Of a DNA stretch of 64,000 nucleotides, positions 21,402 through 32,984 are shown piece after piece. A program made the translations under genes and the position numbers. Location of the stretch: positions 430,179-494,178 of the forward strand of contig JAVGVS010000303.1 in NCBI GenBank assembly GCA_032718565.1. The letters run 5' to 3'. The notes under the pieces are model-generated. The model ran no database searches and was not told the origin of the DNA. It saw only the letters and a list, made by a program, of their open reading frames with translations. Origin of the DNA: Distichodus sexfasciatus (taxonomy: Eukaryota; Chordata; Actinopteri; Characiformes; Distichodontidae). Within the stretch, counting starts at the first letter, position 1; every line of letters begins with the position of its first letter.

Positions 21402-22187
21402 AGATAGACAGACAAATAGATGGATCTACAGACAGGGAAACAGAGATGGACAGACAGATTGACAGATGCATAGATTAATCGACCGAAAGATGAAGAGATG
21501 GATGACGGACAGTCTGACACACAGACAGAGAGATGGACAGAAGAACATACAGACAGACTGACAGACAGATAGATGGGCAGACAGACAAACAGATAAATAG
21601 AGGGACAGACAGATGGATGGATAGACAGATAAATGGACGGACAGATGGATAGATGGACAAAAAACAGATGGATAACTGGACAGATGGACAAACAGATAAC
21701 TGGACAGACACATGGATAGATGAACAAAAACAGATGGATAGCTGGACAGATGGACAAACAGATAAATAGATGGACAGACAGATGGATGGATAGACAGATA
21801 AATGGACGGACAGATGGATAGATGGACAAAAACAGATGGATAGCTGGGCAGATGGACAAACATAAATGGACAGACAGATGGATTGATGAACAAAAATAGA
21901 TGGATAGCTGGACAGATCGACAAACAGATAAATGGACAGACAGGTGGATAGATGAACAAAAACAGATGGATAGCTGGACAGATAGACAAACAGATAAATA
22001 GATGGACAGACAGATGCATAGAGAGACGGACAGATTGGCAGACGGATGGACAGATGGATAGAGAGATAGATTGGCAAACAGATGGACAGACTGACAGATG
22101 GATGGATGGATGGATGGATAGATGGATGGATAGGTGGAGTGATGGATAGACAGAAGGACAGACAGATAGATGGACAGACAGATGTAT
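21402..22187. repeat. GACA/GATA/GATG tetranucleotide array 1
   Basis: Nearly 800 bp of GACA, GATA, GATG and GAAC units organised into higher-order blocks of about 70-110 bp (for example ATGGATAGCTGGACAGATGG near 21733, 21837, 21900 and 21967). Stop-free frames of up to 286 codons on the minus strand (Cys/Pro/Ser/Ile/Leu repeats) exist only because the array lacks stop triplets in that orientation. They are not genes. Confidence 0.97.
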
Positions 22188-22244
22188 ATCCTTCACATTA
22201 TATGATAGTATCTGTATTTCAAGTAATTTCTCAATTTTGACATT
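22188..22244 (+). repeat. right member of the 57-bp direct repeat
   Basis: Counterpart of 21318-21374, differing at about six positions. Confidence 0.85.
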
Positions 22245-22865
22245 TGGTGCACTTAAAATGCATGTTGCGAACAAGCTGCTACCCACAAAAAAAGATTAAA
22301 AACAAGGCTGGGACTTGAAGTCACCAAGGAGCTGCTGCAACCAATTCCTGTTATTTCCAATTCCACTGTTTTTCTTCCAGTAGCATCTCATTAGCAACGT
22401 GCTTTTTACCAGCTCGTAAAAAAATCAAAATCTGAAGAGCCGTCCCTTAAAAGATACATGTTCAAAACAACAAGACGTGAATGTGGTTTAACCAGGGTGC
22501 TTATATAACTCCGTAGAAGCTGACCAACCCCTCCCACACTGCACCTGTTTGATCGGACTACACGAATTCCCGTGTCGATGTTTAATTTAGGTGAACTCGC
22601 TATGAAATCACTCTGCGAAATTGGAAGTGAGGAAGCAGAATTCGGGGTCACGGCGCTATAATGGAAGTGAATGATGCAACTCTGTTTTCGACTGCGCCTT
22701 TAGGCTCCTATTTAACAAGGCTTTAATGAGTTGAGAATGGGTTTGTTAGATAAGAAGAGAAAACATGGAAACATGCAGAGCAGCTCTATTCCCCAAACTG
22801 GAACTGGGGGACGCTGCTGGTTTCGCTAATAAAGTTACAGGTGAGTTTAGATCTGTGGATTGGGG
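22245..22865. other. unique sequence between two arrays
   Basis: No supported gene or repeat. Confidence 0.4.
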
Positions 22866-23265
22866 TTGCAGACAGATAGATGGACAGATGCATAGATGGA
22901 CAGACAGACGGATAGATGGACAGATGCATAGATGGACAGACAGATGCATAGATGGACAGACAGATGCATAGATGGACAGATGCATAGATGGACAGACAGA
23001 TGGATAGATGGACAGATGCATAGATGGACAGACAGATGAACAGATGCAGAGATGGACAGACGGACGTACAGATTGGCAGATGGATAGATGGACAGATGCA
23101 TAGATGAACAGACAGATGACTAGATGGACAGATGCATAGATGGACAAACAGACGTATAGATGGACAGATGCATAGATGGACAGACAGATGGACAGACAGA
23201 TAGTTGGATAGATGCATGGATGGACAGACAGACGGATAGTGTACAGATGGGTGGATGAATAGATA
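22866..23265. repeat. GACA/GATG tetranucleotide array 2
   Basis: Units CAGACAGATGGATAGATGGA and ATGCATAGATGGACAG alternate about fifteen times. Minus-strand frames across it (up to 207 codons) are artefacts. Confidence 0.97.
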
Positions 23266-23327
23266 GAAATGCAGTGGTCAGAAACTAACAAAAGTGGTCC
23301 AAGTGAAACTGGTGACTGGGTCAGGTT

Positions 23328-23352
23328 TTTGGTTGGTTGGTTGGTTGGTTGA
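23328..23352. repeat. (GGTT)n microsatellite
   Basis: About six GGTT units. Confidence 0.9.
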
Positions 23353-25127
23353 GGCTCATTGATATACATGGGGCGTGAAGTCTTTATTGTACATATTATA
23401 ACACTACTTTATATCAGGACTGTTCAGCTGTTACTGTCTCAGGGACCACCACTCAGACTAAGCAGTAGTCTGCAGCCGACATGAACATTTTTCTCTCTCT
23501 TTTTTTTTTTTTTTTTAAAGATATTTGCATTAAATTCATTAAGATGTCCAAAATATATGGAAACGTTTTGAAAAATAAATACAATGAAATATATATTTTT
23601 AAGTAATTTCAGTAGTGAAACTGGACTGCATCTCACGGACCACCTGCATTGACCACCAGTTGAAAACCCCTGCTTTATATCATACAGGAGATCTATTTAT
23701 AGTGAAAGAGAAATTTGTCATTTAAATGTCAGGTTGAACTCAGGAATAAAAATGTCAAATGATATTTTAGTTTCTGTTTGGGATTGGGGTCGGCCATCAC
23801 TGTGTGTTGAATCTAGGCCCATATAATATCATATTGTGATGAAAGTGTGGGTGATTTATGCTCATAGTTGATTGGTGTGTATGTAAATAAAAGCGCACTA
23901 TATTAAAATACAAATATGCAAAATGAACGTTATAAACGTACTGTCACAGAAATACAGCCTTGAAATATCTCATCTTGGAGCCCTGTCCCAGTGTGATGTC
24001 AAAGTGTTGTAGTAATTCATTTAGAGGAAGAGTTACAGCACAATAATGACCTCCAGCCGTTATGTTATTATTTCCATCTTATGGTAAGACCTTATTAAGC
24101 AACAGAATCCATTTAATCTTTTATAATTCTCCCGGGTGTGTTTTAAATGTTGACATCAAAACGACATGCGGTCCTGCAGACGCCTAAAGCAGGGTTTTCT
24201 TTCCTTTATTGCACGGTGAAGCCCACATTTTGCAGAAGAGAACACACTAAAATGCTTTTTGAAACGCCCTGAAAGGTGGAGAACATGTGGGACGTTGAAA
24301 AACACTGGAATTGTTCTTTTAGCAATTCTCAGTCGAGTGTGAGAGTTTTCTGCCTACATCCACAAGCAGATAACTGGCTCTCAGTTCCTCTTCATGACGT
24401 TTTCCATGAGTGCAAACTGTATTCTATCCCCTGTGTTCCAACAGGATTTTTTAACCTCTGCTTCTTGGTTAACTGTGACTGCTTTATTATATATACTGTT
24501 AGCGGATTATGATATTTTTTAAGCTTTTGTAACTTCAACTTCCACTTTAAACCTCAGGCATAAATAAAATATCTTTTTTTAAAAATCAAGATTAAGAGCT
24601 CTTATTTTACGCCATCCCTTTAAGACATGCGGCATTCGTTTATCTAGATTCACACGCCGGCGGCACTGATGATGAAACTTCTAAATCAATTTTGCTCTAT
24701 CTAATGCACTTTAAAACAGCAGCATGTGATATCTTGCTTGCCAGTTATCTTTGGAACGAATAAAGCACATCAGAATGAAGCTTGGGAAGGAATAGCTAAT
24801 GGAACCCTGAACCCTGCCGCGTCTTGAATATCAGAATAGTTTAATTCCAGGGTCTTTATCAGCACATGATGAATAGGAAGCAGCAGGGCAGCTGCGAATT
24901 TATGCTCAGCAGTCAACGTGGATGTTTATCACGTAGGAGTCGGCGACGATATGAATCACATTGGCATCACACCACAATACCTGTAGTCTCACCTTTCATA
25001 CAGCCTGCTAGTAGAGGACCAGAGGTTTTATACTATATGGGCACTATTGTTGTGCAAGAGATGTGTTGTGGTGTAACTATGCATTGACCCAAGATCGGAA
25101 GAACCACTGAAGAACATGATGCCATTG
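23353..25127. other. mostly unique sequence
   Basis: Contains a poly-T run (23499-23516). The rest shows no frame, RNA gene or repeat I can support. A balanced stretch at 24600-24900 could be conserved noncoding DNA. Confidence 0.35.
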
Positions 25128-25330
25128 GGCGGTGGTCTAGCGGCTAAGATATTTGCCTCAGGACCAAGAGGCCATGGGTTCAAATCCTACCTCCACCACA
25201 ACCGTTGTTGGGTCCTTGAGCTAAACCCATAACCCCAAATTGCTCCAGAGAGACTGTCCCTGTAATTGGGAAATGAAGGTCACCCTGGATATGAGTGTCT
25301 GATGAATGCCATAAGTGTGAATGATTGGTG
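25128..25330 (+). mobile_element. tRNA-derived SINE, family C
   Basis: The tRNA-like head is GGCGGTGGTCTAGCGGCTAA with B box GGGTTCAAATCCTACC. Then come GGGTCCTTGAGC, AAATTGCTCC and CACCCTGGATATGAGTGTCT-type text, matching the order of LINE-tailed tRNA SINEs common in fish (TGGATAAGAGCGTCTG-like 3' part). It is not a functional tRNA: no acceptor-stem pairing follows the B box. Confidence 0.8.
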
Positions 25331-25800
25331 TTCGGTACCTCATTATTTGAACCAGTGACCTCCCACTCGACTCCACTTGGGGCACCACTTGAAATTTTGA
25401 GTCTCATGATAATTTATGGGCATCATTGTTAAAAATTATGTGATGTGTTTTCCATCACTCCATGATATCATGTGACCATGTGTCCAGATGTTGTCATATG
25501 TTCGCAAGAAAGTATTGCATGCGCACGAGATGTTATGGAGAGAGTTTTCGTAGGTGTTTTCACATACGTCTGAGGTACCTTCTGTCTTAAAATGTGAGGC
25601 ATTGTTTTCTACCAAATTTCAGAGCACACAGTGGAACACTCACAAGGAACATCCCTGAAATTAAACATAAGATAATTAAACTGTTGTGTAGGCATGGGCT
25701 GGCATGAAATTCTGACGGTAAGCAAAAAATACCCTAACTCTAAGCTTAATTTGTAATTTAGTCCAAATTATGGTGCTGTAGATAATGTACTCCATGCATA
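25331..25800. other. unique sequence, nothing recognised
   Basis: No supported feature. Confidence 0.4.
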
Positions 25801-26342
25801 CACTGCCCTCCAAAAGTTTGGAAACGCCCCTGGCAAAGTGGGGTTTTGGACAGTATTGCAATGAACCCTTTTTAATTTGTGATAATGCTGCACTGATAAG
25901 GGACGACACCAACTACCAAAACATTTTATTACATAAAGAGTTTATTAAACAGTTTATACAGAGAAAATACTTACATTTTGGATTCATCAAAATATCCGCC
26001 ATTAGCAGCTATTACAGCTCTGTATAATCTGGACGTCCGAGCGGTCAATCAACCAATCAATTGTTGAATCTATTAAGGTGTGCTGACCCAAAAATCTCAT
26101 AAAAACCTGGGCCGAGTTTAAAGCAGTAACCAGACATCACAGCTGGCAAAGGGGCATGACTGACTCTGACATGAATATATTGCCATTATTATGTAATCAA
26201 AATAAAAATGATTATTGCTGGTATCCAAAGATAATGTCAAGTTACTTTAATGTATTTGCATCAAAAAATGATGAGGATTTATGCTGATATCGTCCAAAAC
26301 CCCACTTTGCCAGGGGCGTTTCCAAACTTTTGGAGGGCAGTA
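25801..26342 (-). mobile_element. Tc1-like non-autonomous deletion element
   Basis: Terminal repeats of about 50 bp: left CACTGCCCTCCAAAAGTTTG, right the inverse ending CAAACTTTTGGAGGGCAGTA, both continuing through GGAAACGCCCCTGGCAAAGT and flanked by TA. On the minus strand at about 25975-26035 the C-terminus of a Tc1 transposase survives (LYRAVIAANGGYFDESK). All catalytic sequence is deleted. Confidence 0.9.
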
Positions 26343-27560
26343 TACATTCCAAACAACTAACCCAGATTACCGCTGCTGCTACTACTAATAATAATATTAA
26401 ATAATTCTCTAATGTTGTTTAATGTTGATTCACGCATACGGTTCGTACCAGGGGGAGCGAGACACATTTATACTTAACGCACACCGATAAACATTTTTTA
26501 CTGAGAAAAAGTCAAAATTTATTGCAGAGAAAAAGCCTTTTGTCTGCGTAATTTTATGCAAAAAATGCACCGGCTTGCGTTCGTGTGGAACACTGTAGAT
26601 TATAGTGACTGAATGGTACAAATAAGGTGCTTGTTGAGGAATCCACGAACGGCAGACGTACTTAGTGACAAATTTCATTTTAAATGTGTCCTGTTGTGTG
26701 CGCATACTACAAGTGAGGAACTTTCCAGCGAAGCAGTAGATACTTGTGCAATAGATACTTTGTGACTGAAAATTTTTCATAATAAATGTTATGGGCAACG
26801 GCACTATAGCAAACCTATAGTATTTATTTCACCAATGCTAGATGTGCTAACTGTAGTAGCAGGTTGCAAATGTTTATTTTGGGTCTTTTTTACCTTAGAT
26901 TTAGGAAAGAGTGAGGGGTGGGGAGGTCACCTCCTTCTGCCATTGCACACAGCTGGCGTCAACGCGTGGTGGGGGGTGGAGAAGGGGGCATGTTAATCTA
27001 CGCTTTGCACCACATGGGTGAAATCTTCACTTTCTATCTTTGATGAGGTGTTAAAAAGCTAATGCCACAGAGGCAGAATGATGGAAAATTTGTATGGTTT
27101 TGAAAGGCTGGCTTTATTAAACCGCCGTAACTGGCCCATGCCTACTCTTGAGCATCTTGTACACACAAGATACTTTCTCAAAAGTGATATTTGTGACTTG
27201 TCACTTCAGGGGTTCTGAATTTGTGCTGAATGTTTTTATTCATTTATTTTTAGCTAGTACGGCGGTTATGATTTGGGGGAGAGATGCCAAAGCAGGGAGT
27301 CGCTCAGGGCACCCAAAAAAAAGGCCACTGCTGCCATTGAATATACAATCGCTGCCCAAACTTAAACCAACCCCCCAAAAAATGCCAGGAGCTCCTGTCA
27401 GTAGTTAGGACCATATCTAGGGCTAAGCTCTGACAGGGGCTTTCGGCAATATTTCAGAAACTTTGCCCTCTTATGACAGCACAGTCTCCTGAAGATGGTT
27501 TATTCCTTTTTGTTTCCTAGTGATAAGTGAGAGTAGCAGATATCTTAATCATAACATACT
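26343..27560. other. mostly unique sequence
   Basis: Short ATT-type tract near 26384-26400. No supported genes. Confidence 0.35.
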
Positions 27561-27829
27561 TACAATGTTAAGTCGGGCTGAATGATTATAACACAGACGA
27601 TATGGAGCTGAGATAATGTCAGACGCCTAACTGTGCATGACTGAGCGCTACGGCTGAGCCGAGCAGCACAAACACCAACGACGACGCACCACTGCACTGT
27701 ACACAATCTCACCAGGAGGAGTGAATGCCCTTTTTTCCGTAGTTAAACACTCATATTTTTTAATTGAGCTTTCCCCCAGCCCCTCCCCGCATTATTCCAC
27801 AAGATGGGGTCTCTCGGTTCTCTTGTACT

Positions 27830-28460
27830 GACAAAAACACAACCGACGGAACACGCTTTTTACTCCGCAGTGGGCCATTAATACAGCATAATTAAGATTA
27901 GGCGTATTGGACTACCTTAAGTGCAGTGTTAATTGAACTCCGTGCCATTTGAAATTAACCTTTCTCAAGGACTGCGTTATAAAAACCCCTGTTCCTATGG
28001 TAGCCGAGCAATTTATTCTACTGTCCAAGACCACCTATTGCAGTGAATATTTAATACGCCGGCTGAATCCATACCTTTATTCAGTCCATTTCAATAGCAG
28101 CAGTACGCCATTAATGACACTTTATCCACCAATTTCTCTTTTTGTCCCATTCCCTCTTTTTTTGGGTGCGGGGGGAAGAGGTGCGCAGTTAGGGGCGCTG
28201 TGGGAGAAAGGAGAAGCGTACAAGGAGTAATGGCTTTTAAGGAGGTTCTTCATTTCAATATTGTAATTTTAATACAGTCACATAATTTATGGGCCGTCGT
28301 ATGGCTGATACGGCTCTCTGCATCACAGAAAATCAGGAGCTCATTTCGCCATGGAAAGTCCCAGAGCGCCAGCATTGAAAAGAGCCCCAGGTTTTACTGG
28401 ATTTTACGCTCAAGAGTAGAAGCGATTTCCATCAAGTTGCTGAAACGCCGTTAATTAAAG
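27830..28460. promoter_or_regulatory. candidate conserved noncoding element
   Basis: The block is repeat-free, of even composition, and rich in homeodomain-type sites: GGCCATTAATACAGCATAAT, CGCCATTAATGACAC, CATAATTTATGGGCC, GCCGTTAATTAAAGG and AATATTTAATACGCC. Frames here (27949-28230 and 28200-28454) lack domains. The pattern resembles developmental enhancers near neural genes, but conservation cannot be tested from one sequence. Confidence 0.3.
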
Positions 28461-28664
28461 GAAAGTTTAGCAAATAACAAAAACGCACTGCTGTTCGGCT
28501 GACGGCCAGGGTTGTTTTGTTAAGAAGACGACGTCTTTAATTGTTGTGAAAATGACTTCATGGATGGCGGGGTTTGTTGTGAGCTTGTGTGTGTGTGTGT
28601 GTTTTTAAAATATTTAGCGGGGTTGTGAGGACACAACTGTTCCATACACGACAGCAAAAATAAC
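28461..28664. other. unique sequence with GT tract
   Basis: (GT)n at 28583-28602. Confidence 0.5.
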
Positions 28665-28870
28665 GAGCCTCATTCATCAACTGTTCTTAAGAGGAAAATT
28701 TGTTCTTAAATCCCACTTATGCAGTTTTCATTAAGATTCTGACATCATTTCATCCATATTTTCTAACTTGAGAATTGTTTTTGGATATGAACGCTGAAAA
28801 GCATTAATGCAATATGTGTTTGTGCAAAACAGTTTATTGGTTTTTAGTATATTATAATACAACCAGGGGT
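28665..28870. repeat. CCTCATTCA-type interspersed repeat, copy 1
   Basis: CCTCATTCATCAACTGTTCT, TTGTTCTTAAATCCCA and TGTTTGTGCAAAACAGTTTA recur in a copy at 48960-49530 and as a fragment at 45062-45165. Family unassigned. Confidence 0.55.
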
Positions 28871-28954
28871 GAGCAGCAACGTGTTACAAGTATTGCAGTC
28901 ATTTTTTTAAGAACATAATCTCTGATTATGTCTGATTGTGTGGTAGAAGTTCTA

Positions 28955-29345
28955 AAAATTGTAATAAGCTTTTTTGTGTTTTTAGATGTTTTGTTGCGAT
29001 AAAGTTGCGAGCTCAAAAGTCAAAGTTTTGGAAAAGTTTGCGATTTTGTCTCCCTTTATAATGATTCTTTAGCAATTAATTAAAACGTAGGGAACAAAAC
29101 CACTATTTTTAACAATTAATCATTGAGTTATTTTTGAAGGTAAAGTTTTTTGAGACGTTTTTATCACACGCTACCTGCGTCTTCTAATTGTAACAAGGAA
29201 GTGAGTTTACTGACGTATGGCTCAACGCTTTGCGGGAAATGACAACGATTGGTCAAAAATTGCGGAGGAGTTGCTGTAATTGGTCAAAATTGCACGGTAG
29301 TAATGAGTTCACGGTGATTGGCTGAATTTGAGTTAATGGGGTCTG
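28955..29345 (+). mobile_element. CCTCCAGG TIR element, copy 2 (ends lost)
   Basis: Shares TTTTGTTGCGATAAAGTTGC, ATAATGATTCTTTAG, AACCACTATT, GGAAGTGAGTTTACTGACGT and GACAACGATTGGTCAAAAAT with the other copies. Both terminal CCTCCAGG ends are missing. Confidence 0.72.
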
Positions 29346-29745
29346 AGTGACGGAGAATGCTTTTGGTTACGAACGTTATGGTTAGGGTTAATATGTAGTA
29401 TTTTTGCATGTAGTCATTATGAGAGACAATGGAAGGGCCTCACAAAGACAGTAATACAATACTGTGTGTGTGTGTGTGTGGTTTTGTCTTATAAACACCA
29501 CCATACCCCAGGGACTCAAGGCAAATCTCTCCAAATCTGATATTATTCTTCCCCATGCTCTGTTGAATTTGCAAAAGTTTTTTTTCCCACTCCCTAAAGG
29601 CGAGAGCAAGAAGCACCATCATTAAGTCTGAAGTTTGCCAAAAATGTGACTGCAAGTGTAACTGATTCTTAAGTGAGCCAGTGAGCTCCAGTGTAATACA
29701 CAGAGTTTTAGTACACAAGTACTCCAGTCCAGCTCCAGTCCTGAT
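29346..29745. other. unique sequence with (GT)n
   Basis: (GT)n at 29463-29480. Minus frames across 29388-29766 have no recognisable domain. Confidence 0.4.
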
Positions 29746-29749
29746 ATTT

Positions 29750-30397
29750 GTGACCCTCCACGGCAAAACCAGTTGCTTGTCGCAACGGAGGTTTACAAGA
29801 AAAACGAGCGTTAATGTTGCGTGGGGTAAAATATTGGATTTTTGGTTTTTAGTGTTTTGAAACAGTGGAAGGTCTATACTGTACTGTTGTGAATAAATTT
29901 TGCTGAAAAACTTACCCTTTCCATCCTAAAAACGTGACTTTCTTGAGGTGAGGAATTCAATTCCAGCAGAATGTTAAAAGTTTCTGTTCTGACCGCTCTA
30001 CTTCAACATTTACGGTAAATCCACTGGTTGACTAGCGTGAAGATATTTCTCCGGAATCCATCTCCGTCTCCCGAGTTCAGTTAACCTAACGCAGGTAGGC
30101 TATCCGTGTGGCTGTGAATGCAGCGTAGGCTACCGTAAATGCAAACGTAGCCGCGACCGCACCAAGCGTCTGTGAGTGCTACGGCGATAGTCAACTTCAA
30201 AGGCAGATTTCTCCGTTTCTCACTTGGCGTGACAGGAGAAACCCGACTCCTTTGAATGTTGATATCTCAGTCATATGTCGTCCCATTCATTCCATATAGG
30301 TATCGTTTTGAAGCTTGATTTATGCACTTTCATGAAAACATCATAACTTGATTTTGAAAATTTGTGACAAGCGACTGGTTTTGCCATGGATGGTCAC
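29750..30397. mobile_element. TIR element with 33-bp inverted repeats
   Basis: Left end GTGACCCTCCACGGCAAAAC and right end the inverse of GTGACCATCCATGGCAAAAC, continuing through CAGTNGCTTGTC. Four-base direct repeats ATTT flank both sides (29746-29749 and 30398-30401). The interior of about 580 bp has no transposase. Non-autonomous DNA transposon of unassigned superfamily. Confidence 0.78.
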
Positions 30398-30520
30398 ATT
30401 TATGGTTATGTGCTGGAGTCGTGGTTCTGTCATGGCTTTTTCCCTCGCTAAATTTTTTGCTTTAAAGTAAATGCAAGTGATGGATTATTTCTGTGACTTT
30501 TTTAAGATTAGCTTCACTAC

Positions 30521-31171
30521 TAGAGATGGCACCGATCTGACACGTGGATGGGATATCGGTCTGATAACGACTCAAATAGCTGGATCAGGTATCGTGGCAT
30601 TGGGCTGATCTATGGAGCTAATCTGTAAATTGTAGATTTTTCTGTTTGTTCTGCACGGGAAGTGTCACTGTTGTAAACCTGGTTTATTGTTTGACATTCG
30701 CACTAATTCCTACATATTGATATGACAATGAGCAGAACAAGCAACGCAACACACTACAACCCCAAAATCACATCACACCATTATACTGTTTAATTTCCTT
30801 AACAACACCAGCTCTCACTCACAATCTCTGTGTTCCTGATGGTATTAGCACCGCAGGATTAGGGACCGTCACAAAATTACACAACTGTGTTTAAAGAATA
30901 ATTTTTGAGATATTATTTTAATAATAAATAATTTCGCATATACATATGGGTGTGTAATTATTACTTTGCTTTAGTAGGAAGACAGGATTTAAGTCACGTA
31001 TTTCCATACGCAGAACAGAATAATCTCAGTCATGTATTCAGACATTTTCAAAAGCATTATTTTCTGTTTAAAAAAGACTCAGAGACTGTATTGGATTTGT
31101 ATCGTATCAGCAGATATCCACATTTACAATATCGGTATTGGACATCAGAAAGTGGTATCGTGCCATGTCTA
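30521..31171 (+). mobile_element. hAT-like non-autonomous element, copy 1
   Basis: Ends TAGAGATGGCAC and (inverse) TAGACATGGCAC. Flanking 8-bp sequences TTCACTAC (30513-30520) and TTCACTCC (31172-31179) agree at 7 of 8, as expected for an aged hAT duplication. Subterminal regions carry GATCGGTATC-like repeats. The interior (ATCACATCACACCATTATAC) recurs inverted at 38446-39060. No transposase frame; the 161-codon frame starting 30950 straddles the right end and is chance. Confidence 0.8.
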
Positions 31172-31179
31172 TTCACTCC

Positions 31180-31617
31180 TTATAAGCTACTGATTAAGTG
31201 GTTAAGTCAGATATGTAACACGGCTGGAGTTCAGGACTCTGTGGTGACTCTGTGGACTCAACTGAGGACTTGTGTTGCAACTCGAGAGGCAGAGGTTTTA
31301 CTTTGCCATTCGATTTTACTTGCAAATTGTCACAGCCAACAGCTCTCAGGCTTGGACTCGGTTCCAGTTAAGAGGATGAACTCTATATGGGCGAGTGAGA
31401 CTTTGACACTGATGATAACTCCAGGGGTTTGTTGAAGAATTCGGGTTCTGCTGCAAATCGCTGCTTGAGGATGCTTACTAGGAGAACAGTTTTGTCACGA
31501 TACAATATTACATCCATTCAGGGGCCAACGATACGATTTCTGCCAATAGGGAAACTGGCTGACCGTTACATTTGTGGCTCTTATTCAGAGCAACTTTCAT
31601 TTCCTAATTATTAGAAT
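31180..31617. other. unique sequence, nothing recognised
   Basis: No supported feature. Confidence 0.35.
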
Positions 31618-32330
31618 TGGGGACAAGACCATCCAAACCGAGACTGAGACGAGACTGAGACCAGAGTTTATCAAGACCGAGACAAGACCGTGGCTCTGAA
31701 GGGCCGAGACCAGAGTGTGTCAAGACCGAGACAAGACCATGACTCTGAAGGGCCAAAGCCGAGACCAGAGTATGTTGAGACTGAGACAAGACCATGACTC
31801 TGAAGGGCCAAGGCCAAGACCAGCTTGGGTCAACACTGAGACAAGACCAAGACTCTGAAGGGCCAAGACCGAGACCAGAGTGTGTTGAGACCGAGAAAAG
31901 ACTGTGACTCTGAGGGACCGAGACCAGAGTGTGTAAAGACCGAAACAAGACCAAGACTCTAAAGGGCTGAGACCGAGACCGAGACCAGAGTGCGTTGAGG
32001 CCGAGACAAGACCATGACTCTGAAGGACCGAGACCGAGACCAGAGTGTGTCGAGACCGAGACAAGACCAAGACTCTAAAGGGCTGAGACCGAGGCCGAGA
32101 CAAGACCATGACTCTGAAGGACCGAGACCGAGACCAGAGTGTGTCGAGACTGAGACAAGACCAAGACTCTAAAGGGCTGAGACCGAGACCGAGACCGAGA
32201 CCAGCGTATGTTGAGGCTGAGACAAGACCATGACTCTGAAGGGCCAAGGCCAAGACCAGAGTGTGTCGAAACTGAGACAAGACCAAGACTCTGAAAGGCC
32301 GAGACCGAGACCAGAGTATGTCAATTCAAT
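31618..32330. repeat. GAGACC minisatellite, units about 45-65 bp
   Basis: About twelve units of the form GAGACAAGACCATGACTCTG, AAGGGCC, GAGACCGAGACCAGAGTGTG. Length differences arise from one to three extra GAGACC hexamers inside units. Because most units are a multiple of three, the minus strand has frames of 116 and 188 codons with a repeating Ser/Leu/Val pattern. These are not genes. One- to two-unit relatives lie at 7689-7763 and 8992-9160. Confidence 0.95.
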
Positions 32331-32334
32331 TCAG

Positions 32335-32720
32335 GAGCTGTTATCTCAAGATCAGGACTTATTTTCCTCTTGATCACAACATCATAAAAGTTATTTTCTC
32401 ATGACAAATTTTTACCTTACCCAGAGTTAAAACGGGTAAGTGAGACAATCTCGAGTGAGACAATACTGACCTACTGCTATTTCAACTTGATCAAAGTAAA
32501 ATCTGATTTATGATGATGATAATGACTTGTTGCGCAAGAACGTTAGTTATGTCAAGATCACGAGAGAAATAACTTGTAATCTTGACATAATGAAAGTTAC
32601 TTTCTCGAAATAACAAGAAAATAAATCGGCACTCCAACAAAGCGACTTGCGCTATGTCAAGATCACAGAAAAATAACTCATCTTGAGATAACGAGAAGGA
32701 AAATAATGTTCGTTGCATTC
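32335..32720. repeat. TCTCGAGATAACGAG-type interspersed repeat
   Basis: Repeated modules GTTATCTCAAGATCA, TATGTCAAGATCACGAGAGAA, GTTACTTTCTCGAAATAACA and CATCTTGAGATAACGAGAAG alternate in both orientations, giving local foldback potential. A recognisable fish repeat type, family name not assigned. Confidence 0.55.
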
Positions 32721-32984
32721 TCTCATGGAAAGTTACATGAGAATTGTCATGGGAAGTGACGCAATCCTTGCACTAAACATGAGTTTGAAAATAAAAACAT
32801 GTGCTATGACTTGAAACTGGATGTATGATAAAGTGCCACTTCTGCAAGTTCTGTTTCAGATACTTGTGGAAAAATTGACATGTTTTGGGGTTTTAAGTTT
32901 TGGCTTTTGTTAAATAACAAATGATGCAACGATTTATCTTGTAGGAATTGGACACTAGTCAGCAAGTTTGTTTGGTCAAGTCAT
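32721..32984. other. unique sequence, nothing recognised
   Basis: No supported feature. Confidence 0.4.

Noticed and set aside
21380..22286. Long minus-strand frames up to 286 codons rich in Cys, Pro, Ser, Ile
   Set aside because: They are translations of a GACA/GATA/GATG tandem array that lacks stop triplets; three overlapping frames are open at once and none has a domain.
22746..23369. 207-codon minus frame
   Set aside because: Same cause, second tetranucleotide array.
25128..25200. A functional tRNA gene (A and B boxes present)
   Set aside because: No complete cloverleaf or acceptor stem; the sequence continues into a SINE body.
30950..31435. 161-codon plus frame
   Set aside because: It starts inside a non-autonomous hAT element and runs past its right end; no domain.
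31604..32286. Minus frames of 116 and 188 codons with repeating Ser/Leu/Gly/Val
   Set aside because: Produced by a minisatellite whose units are mostly multiples of three.
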